A program made the translations under genes and the position numbers. This document shows positions 59,041 to 64,000 of a stretch of 64,000 bases of DNA, in pieces (position 1 is the stretch's first letter; each line of letters opens with the position of its first letter). The stretch is from positions 186,001 through 250,000 of the forward strand of contig WPIO01000188.1 in NCBI GenBank assembly GCA_009760855.2, written 5' to 3'. Origin of the DNA: Cristatella mucedo (lineage: Eukaryota; Bryozoa; Phylactolaemata; Cristatellidae). A model generated the notes under the pieces. That model was not told where the DNA came from. It made no database searches and was given only the letters and a program-made list of their open reading frames with translations.

Positions 59041-59099
<59 letters not shown>

Positions 59100-59375
59100 G
59101 TCTCTCTGTCTCTCTGTCTCTCTGTCTCTCTGTCTCTCTGTCTCTCTGTCTCTCTCTCTCTCTCTCTGTCTCTCTGTCTCTCTGTCTCTCTGTCTCTCTG
59201 TCTCTCTGTCTCTCTGTCTCTCCGTCTTTCTCTCTGTCTCTCTGTCTCTCTGTCTCTCTGTCTCTCTGTCTCTCTGTCTCTCTGTCTCTGTCTCTGTCTT
59301 TGTCTCTGACTCTCTCTGTTTCTCTCTGTCTCTGTCTCTGTCTTTGTCTCTGTCTCTCTCTGTTTCTCTCTCCCC
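58867..59375. repeat. Octamer (GTCTCTCT)n array with hexamer flanks
   Basis: About 500 bp of pyrimidines interrupted by regular G: mostly 8-bp GTCTCTCT units, with GTCTCT units at both edges and a pure CT run near 59051-59090. Two interrupted blocks with a GACTCTCT variant repeat about 70 bp apart. The Arg-Asp-Arg-Glu and Ser-Leu frames on each strand are products of the repeat, not genes. Confidence 0.95.
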
Positions 59376-59429
59376 GGAACTTTGTATGAACCACAAAGAC
59401 CTGTATGCCAGGGCCAAGCATGTTTCTGA

Positions 59430-59742
59430 GTGCCGTTGAGGTAAAAACATACCTATTTAGGACAGCATTTAGTGGTTCCCTGTAATTCTTCCTTCATGTG
59501 CTTATGCGTGCTGACACTGTGCATGCTGCCACTAACCACATTTGCATGCTGACGCTGTGCATGTCACCCCTAACCATGTTATTCATGTTGTTTGTTTATC
59601 AAGCATGGCATTACCCACCATTCAATTGCATTTCCCTTTGCAGCAAATGTAAAGCGCCTAAAAAGAGATTAAGTTCTCTGAGGGCGCTTTATCAAGTGCA
59701 TGCATTATTATTATTATTATCATTATTATTATTATTAGAGGG
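59430..59742 (+). mobile_element. Family A 3' end with long ATT tail
   Basis: Starts at aaaacatacctatttaggac (the last coding block), followed by a 3' UTR close to consensus, the stem-loop (59652-59698) and a long (ATT)n. It lies just beyond the octamer array. Confidence 0.85.
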
Positions 59743-59910
59743 ATAATGTTTTCGAAGGCATTATTAGCTATATGCTACCATTGTTTATTGGTCGCTAGAG
59801 CAGTTTTACAAAGGTTCATTGTTTTTTTCGCTTTTGGGCTAGCCATAACACCAAACCACTGCCCTGAAAAGAGACCGGCCACAGTGGCAGGGTTCACCCC
59901 AGGCAAGCAC

Positions 59911-59937
59911 GGCATAAATAAATAAATAAATAAATGC
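59911..59937. repeat. (AAAT)n microsatellite, SINE tail
   Basis: About five AAAT units directly at the 3' end (minus-strand sense) of the SINE at 59938-60106. It is probably that element's tail. Confidence 0.85.
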
Positions 59938-60106
59938 TAGCTGATTTAACAGCCTCTTTTGTATAGCGACAGAAGAGCCTTTCTGGCTATCACCACCGCT
60001 TGCAGTGGCGATAAAGGATCGCCCACTGCAGGATTCGAGCCCACGACCTCGGGGCCGAGGTCGTGAAAAGCAACCGCCTTACCTAGTGAGCCATTGCGGC
60101 TCACTA
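59938..60106 (-). mobile_element. tRNA-headed SINE, copy 2
   Basis: Near-identical to the unit at 44252-44418 over its length: an A-box-like TGGCTCACTAGG, the perfect 9-bp stem CGACCTCGG / CCGAGGTCG, a B-box-like GGCTCGAATCC, and a body ending in AGGCTGTTAAATCAGC with an ATTT-type tail. A 17-bp inverted copy of its first bases sits at its 5' end (60098-60114 against 60076-60092). Confidence 0.78.
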
Positions 60107-60295
60107 GGTAAGGCACAAGTGGGTCTCACTGGTCGCGATAAAAGCAGTTGATGCTGCCACTGCAATTCAAACAAGGCCTTACCAGGAAATCTGCCTTTTT
60201 CTATACAGTGATTTAGAAGATTTCCAATTCCTTCTAAGCTTTTTTCTCCGTGCTGTCGGACGCATAGGTCATCGAGTGTAATTTTTTAAGCTAAA
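60107..60295. other. Short intergenic, nothing recognised
   Basis: No supportable feature beyond the inverted SINE end at 60098-60114. Confidence 0.5.
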
Positions 60296-60303
60296 TATAA
60301 ATA
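60296..60303 (+). promoter_or_regulatory. Possible TATA box
   Basis: TATAAATA lies 37 nt upstream of an ATG (60333) that opens a small signal-peptide-like frame. The spacing is shorter than at the two peptide loci. Confidence 0.25.
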
Positions 60304-60332
60304 CGCTCTCGGAGTTTGACAAATTCAAGACG

Positions 60333-60509
60333 ATGCTGGTCATGATAGTGAAGCTGCTTTTGATGCTTTCATTACAGAGATTCCGGGTATTTCGGACAAG
60401 TCCCAAATCTAAACACTGCAATCGATTAGCTGGCTGTAGCTCACGTACAGAAAAAGGAAATAGTATGCTCTATAATGAATCACTGAGGTCAAAGCGATGT
60501 CGTAGTTAG
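60333..60509 (+). CDS. Small hypothetical secreted basic peptide
   Basis: A 58-codon frame starting with the hydrophobic stretch MLVMIVKLLLMLSL and continuing with a lysine/arginine-rich body holding three cysteines (residues 29, 35 and 56). A TATAAATA lies 37 nt upstream. No clear signal-peptidase site, dibasic cleavage site or donor of the peptide-family type is seen, and the cysteine spacing does not match that family. It may be a chance frame; it is listed because promoter-like and signal-like features coincide. Confidence 0.22.
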   Translation: MLVMIVKLLLMLSLQRFRVFRTSPKSKHCNRLAGCSSRTEKGNSMLYNESLRSKRCRS

Positions 60510-60814
60510 CTAGGTCATTAACTGAGCCCCAAACGAGCTAAATTTTCTTAATGTTCTTTTACTTGTGCTTTAAAGGACAAGAACTAATTATTTAACGACA
60601 AAGAGCACACTACAAGCAGTCGTAAGCAAAGAAACAAGAATATTAAGGACCCGAAGAATTCTTTAAGAAACGAGAATGTGCGTAGCTTTTTTTTACATGT
60701 CATCACATCAAAGCATGTCGTCCCATCAATGCGTTTAGCTTCTAGGCTATAAAGCATACGAAATAAAGGCTCGGTCACCAATTAATACCACTCGAATTTA
60801 ACTTAGTGTAATTT
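60510..60814. other. Intergenic, nothing recognised
   Basis: No supportable gene. A 65-codon minus-strand frame (60584-60781) has no recognisable features. Confidence 0.5.
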
Positions 60815-61720
60815 ATCTGTGTCTGTGACTCCATAAAGCCACAAAGACTTTGTGGTCGTTAGGAAGGAGAGCTGTGCATAGTGCACTGACAGCTTACGCG
60901 GCCTTTGGTACGCAATCGGTATCCAACTGACTTCATCTCACGAAACAAAGAGAAAGACCGAGGCTTATCAGAGTCGGAAGAGCAGATGGGATAGTGAATA
61001 CCCTGGAAGTATCCGCTCAGAACGGCTGGAATGATATGTCATAATCGACAGAGAAATGAGAAGTAAGAATCAAAGCAGTGTATTAGTCACTGCTTAATAA
61101 TCAGGGAAGCGAGTTCAACAGTTTAGGACCTGCAGAGCTAAAGGTTCTCTAGCCTAAGGTCTTTAAGCAGGAGAATAGAAAAGCTAATTAATTGTCCATA
61201 CAGGACCTGAGGGCACGAAGTGGCTGAAACTGGTCTAGCTGTTCAGCTTGGTATCTAAGGGCCAACATATGACGGGTCTTACGTGTCAGGGTAAGAACGT
61301 TTCTCCGTATGAGCTGATCAACCAGCAGCCATCCTAGCTCTATTAGCGAGGAAGACACATGGTCAAACCTCCTGAATTTGAAAACTAGTTTTGCAGCCAA
61401 ATTTATAGCCAGCTGCAGTGGCCTAGTGGCTTTTTCAGTAGCCCAGCCACAATGCATTTACAATAATCTCTCCGAAGCAAAACTAAAAAACTAGTTCAAC
61501 TTTTTACAAGCCACCGTGGAAGACAGTTCCTAATCTTAGATAAGGATCAAATTCGATGGCTAGCTGTGGAAGCAAAGTTGTTTTTTTTAAATTGGGTGGA
61601 TGTCGACGCTGACAGAAAAATGTAGACCAGGTGCTGATGGTCGCACTTCACCTATTACAATATCAAAGCCCGATTCTAAGCACGGCTAAAGGACTTGAGG
61701 AGGAAGAGCTGGTTCTCTTT
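60815..61720 (-). mobile_element. Family B retrotransposon, C-terminal region to 3' end
   Basis: Reverse-complement family B: 3' UTR (gtgactccataaagccacaa), end of ORF2 (60880-61000), WNSLP-equivalent blocks, and a frame of 89 codons (61188-61457) with ATRPLQLAINLAAKLVFK and LRALRSCMDN. RT-palm remnants reach about 61720. Degenerate. Confidence 0.8.
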
Positions 61721-61799
61721 TGTCGTATCTGATTGGGTGTAGCTCTTATTAAAGGTTGGAGCACTACAATGATGTAACCTCAAATGAGTCACACAACTT

Positions 61800-62090
61800 T
61801 TAATTAAGGTGCTGGCTGATTCGAATCCAGCATAGGTTGGAGATAAGTGTGACAACGTGGCTACTGCTATGGTGATGACAGAACCACCCAGCTGCTGAGT
61901 GTTGAGTTAAATCTGAGTGGCTAACTGCACAAGCTTGAACACCCGAAAGCAGTTAGTTACAGAAGTCAAGACAGGATGTACAAATACGTGAATAAACTTT
62001 GGTGACGTATCCTTGTATTGCGAGGCCATAATACTTGCAGTTTTTGCAACAGCATTCGATGCTGAGGATCGCCCAGTACTTTCTTAATCG
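61800..62090 (-). mobile_element. Family A-like relic
   Basis: gctggctgattcgaatccag, ggagataagtgtgacaacgt and agttacagaagtcaagacag match the family A C-terminal coding blocks in reverse complement. Heavily mutated. Confidence 0.5.
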
Positions 62091-62199
62091 CCTCTTATCT
62101 CTCCTGAAAATCAAATGCACCACACAGATATGATTCAGGTCGCACCACAGTAGACGCCTTCAGAACGTTGATTTAAATCGTCAGCAATCATCTAATTAA

Positions 62200-63145
62200 C
62201 CCCTATGTTTCAGATCACCTGAGAGCTCTCCACGCTTGAACCGCTGTTTTGGAAAATTATTCTCTTCACCCACCAAATCAATCGCCAAGCACTAGCTAAG
62301 TTTAACTTCTAAGCAGACGACCCAAAGCTACGATATGTTTTTGCCACTTTAAGACATCCTGCCTGTCCAGCTATTTAAACTTTGTTGCGGATTGTGTTTT
62401 TGCCGTCCATGCTCAACTGTAGTGGCTGCTCTCAAATTGAAATATAATAAAATGAACTCTTAATACATTGGCAAAACTGATGAGATTTACCCATTACGGA
62501 CCTTAGTGTTCCAAATTATTTTGCTCGTCGTGCACACATCATGTTTCCTCTGCACATAAATTCAGGTCAACTGTTTAAAATGTCCTTACAATAGATGACC
62601 TTGTCACCGGCATTATCAAGTTTGCCTACTTGTGGCTGAGTAACTTTACAAAAACCCGGGTCTGCCAAGACGGGTATACCAAATGCCGGTTTGCACTTCC
62701 ATAACATCCAGTCTCGACTGCTGTTACTCACTGCTTGCTTGAATAAAGGCAATCGGGCACCTACAGCTGGTGCCGAACTGTGCAGCTAGGCTTCTCCGTT
62801 CTTAGCGTCGCAGTTTCCGCCTAGCTGTACTCCTTGCTCGTCTGTTCTTCCCCCGTCATCCAGCCTAAGATCTCGTCGTTCACTTTTAGTTCCCTTCATT
62901 TTCCTGATCCTGCAAGACTTATCAGGACAACTACCTAATCAGGCAAGCAACTAGTAACGTCAGACCGTTTTTTCTGCATCAAATCTTCAAGCTGAACCTT
63001 GCACTAATATTAACAGTAACAAAGTTTATAAAGCGCCCTCAAAGAACTCAATCCCTTTCTATGCCATTTGCATTTTCTGGAAAGGAAGCATGATTGAATG
63101 GTTAGTGGACGCTAAATCCTTAGGAGACCCAGCTTTTATATTATT
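62200..63145 (+). mobile_element. Family A retrotransposon with nested tail
   Basis: The plus strand shows a decayed RT active-site region (cgccaagcactagctaagtt ... cagacgacccaaag, 62280-62330), the NSLL/AARLV region (62690-62800), the DILPHQ region (about 62930), a nested tail insertion at 63020-63105, and then the continuation taaatccttaggagacccag. Frames are broken throughout. Confidence 0.65.
63020..63105 (-). mobile_element. Nested solitary family A tail
   Basis: Reverse-complement stem-loop (tttataaagcgccctcaaag ... ccctttctatgcc) and the gcatgattgaatggttag block, splitting the plus-strand copy at 62200-63145. Confidence 0.7.
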
Positions 63146-63149
63146 AATA

Positions 63150-63515
63150 ATAATAATATTAGACTTGATAAAGCGCCCTCGGAGAACTCAATCTCTTTCT
63201 AGGCGCTTATATTATTTGCTGCAAAGAACACACGATCGAATGGTAAGTGGTATCATGCTTGCTACACAACATAAACAACGTCGTTAGGGGTGACATGCAC
63301 AGGGTCAGCATGCAAGTGTGCTTAGTGGCAGCATGCGCAGTGTCAGCAAGCATAAGCATATGAAGGACGAATCACTGGGACTCACTAAGTGTTGCGATAA
63401 ATAGGTGCGTTTTTTTAATTTCTTTTTAAATGTGGTAAGTCAAGGGATGTCGTGACGCTAGTCGGGGGTGATTTCCAGGCTTTGGGAGCATACGAACTAA
63501 AGGCCAATTTACATT
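63150..63515 (-). mobile_element. Family A 3' end
   Basis: (AAT)n, stem-loop (63165-63210), 3' UTR close to consensus (gttaggggtgacatgcacag) and the last coding blocks to about 63500. It begins within 30 bp of the preceding nested tail. Confidence 0.85.
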
Positions 63516-63539
63516 ACGTTGCATTACATACGATCATGC

Positions 63540-63915
63540 TTCCTTTACAGCTTACATAAAGTGCCTGGAAAGAGATTAAATTCTCGTAAGGTGCTATGCC
63601 AATGTATTATTGTTAGGAGGAGAAAAGGGAGAGATTAAGTTCTCTTAAGGTGCTACACAAATATATTTTTATAAGGAGAAAAAATAAACTCGTATTCCAA
63701 AATTATAATTATAATTTTCCTGTAAAATGAACATACAGTTCTTATCCAATTTATGAAATTTATTTGTCAGGGCCGGAGAGTGAATTAGCAATGAGTTGTG
63801 TTCACATAATGTACACACGTGCTGACCATCTTTAAATGTATATAAATTATAAAGCGCCTAGAAAGAGGTTGAGTTCTCTGAAAGCGCTGTATCAGGGCTT
63901 AATTAAGATTACTAT
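63540..63915 (+). mobile_element. Three solitary family A tails
   Basis: Stem-loop copies at 63555-63612 (aaagtgcctggaaagagatt), 63625-63675 (ggagagattaagttctctta) and 63850-63910 (aaagcgcctagaaagaggtt), all in plus orientation without coding sequence. The first two could be a local duplication. Confidence 0.65.
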
Positions 63916-64000
63916 TAATTTTTTTTAAATGCAGTAAGCCTCCATGAAGAATCGCGGACAGATTCTACATGTGTATGTCCATCGTATCTCTTATGCTTGA

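Noticed and set aside
58771-59450. Frames of 186-216 codons rich in Arg-Asp-Glu or Ser-Leu-Cys
   Set aside because: Products of the GTCTCTCT array; a repeat of period 8 is open in several frames without any gene.

Overview
This window looks like animal (metazoan) nuclear DNA, probably from an invertebrate. It is AT-rich, has no operons or dense gene packing, and is littered with 5'-truncated non-LTR retrotransposons of the CR1/L2/Rex type. Spliceosomal signals (GTAAGT donors, pyrimidine tracts, TTCTAAC-like branch sites) and TATA boxes are visible. I cannot name the phylum. No conventional large protein-coding gene is visible.

The host content that stands out is a two-member family of small secreted cysteine-rich peptides. 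Locus 1 (26336-26893, minus strand) is compact and appears intact: TATA box, signal peptide, strongly acidic propiece ending in Lys-Arg, a 183-nt phase-1 intron, then a cationic six-cysteine peptide with beta-defensin-like spacing (C-x6-C-x7-C-x11-C-x5-CC) and a terminal Gly-Lys that suggests C-terminal amidation. Locus 2 (52091-53972, plus strand) has the same plan (TATA box about 50 nt before the ATG, signal peptide, acidic propiece, phase-1 donor) and an exon 2 with the same first three cysteine intervals. It carries a stop codon in the propiece, has lost one cysteine and does not stop at the expected place, so it reads as a decaying paralogue. These are my joined-exon inferences; neither is visible as one continuous reading frame.

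The rest is mostly repeats. Family A (CR1/L2-like) has more than 25 copies, most keeping only the 3' end, which carries a stem-loop (AAGCGCC...GGCGCTT) and an ATT-type microsatellite tail. Family B is a related element with a different C-terminus and 3' end; its best copy (about 41640-44165) keeps a 514-codon reverse-transcriptase frame with YADD. Copies are nested between 44.4 and 47.9 kb and between 62.2 and 63.5 kb. A tRNA-headed SINE is present twice (about 44.25 and 59.94 kb). One hAT-like foldback element lies at about 10.9-11.35 kb, and a miRNA-sized hairpin at 10288-10348. Simple repeats include a 130-bp TA run, a roughly 500-bp octamer array of the GTCTCTCT type, and ATTT runs.

Layout: 1-14 kb, old family A relics, the hairpin and the foldback element. 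14-21 kb, family A copies including the long 17.5-19.0 kb copy. 21-26 kb, unannotatable unique DNA. 26-27 kb, the peptide gene with a family A copy 88 bp behind its promoter. 27-36 kb, family A copies and the TA run. 36-50 kb, family B and nested A/B mosaics. 50-54 kb, an old relic and the broken peptide paralogue. 54-64 kb, relics, the octamer array, the second SINE and nested tails.
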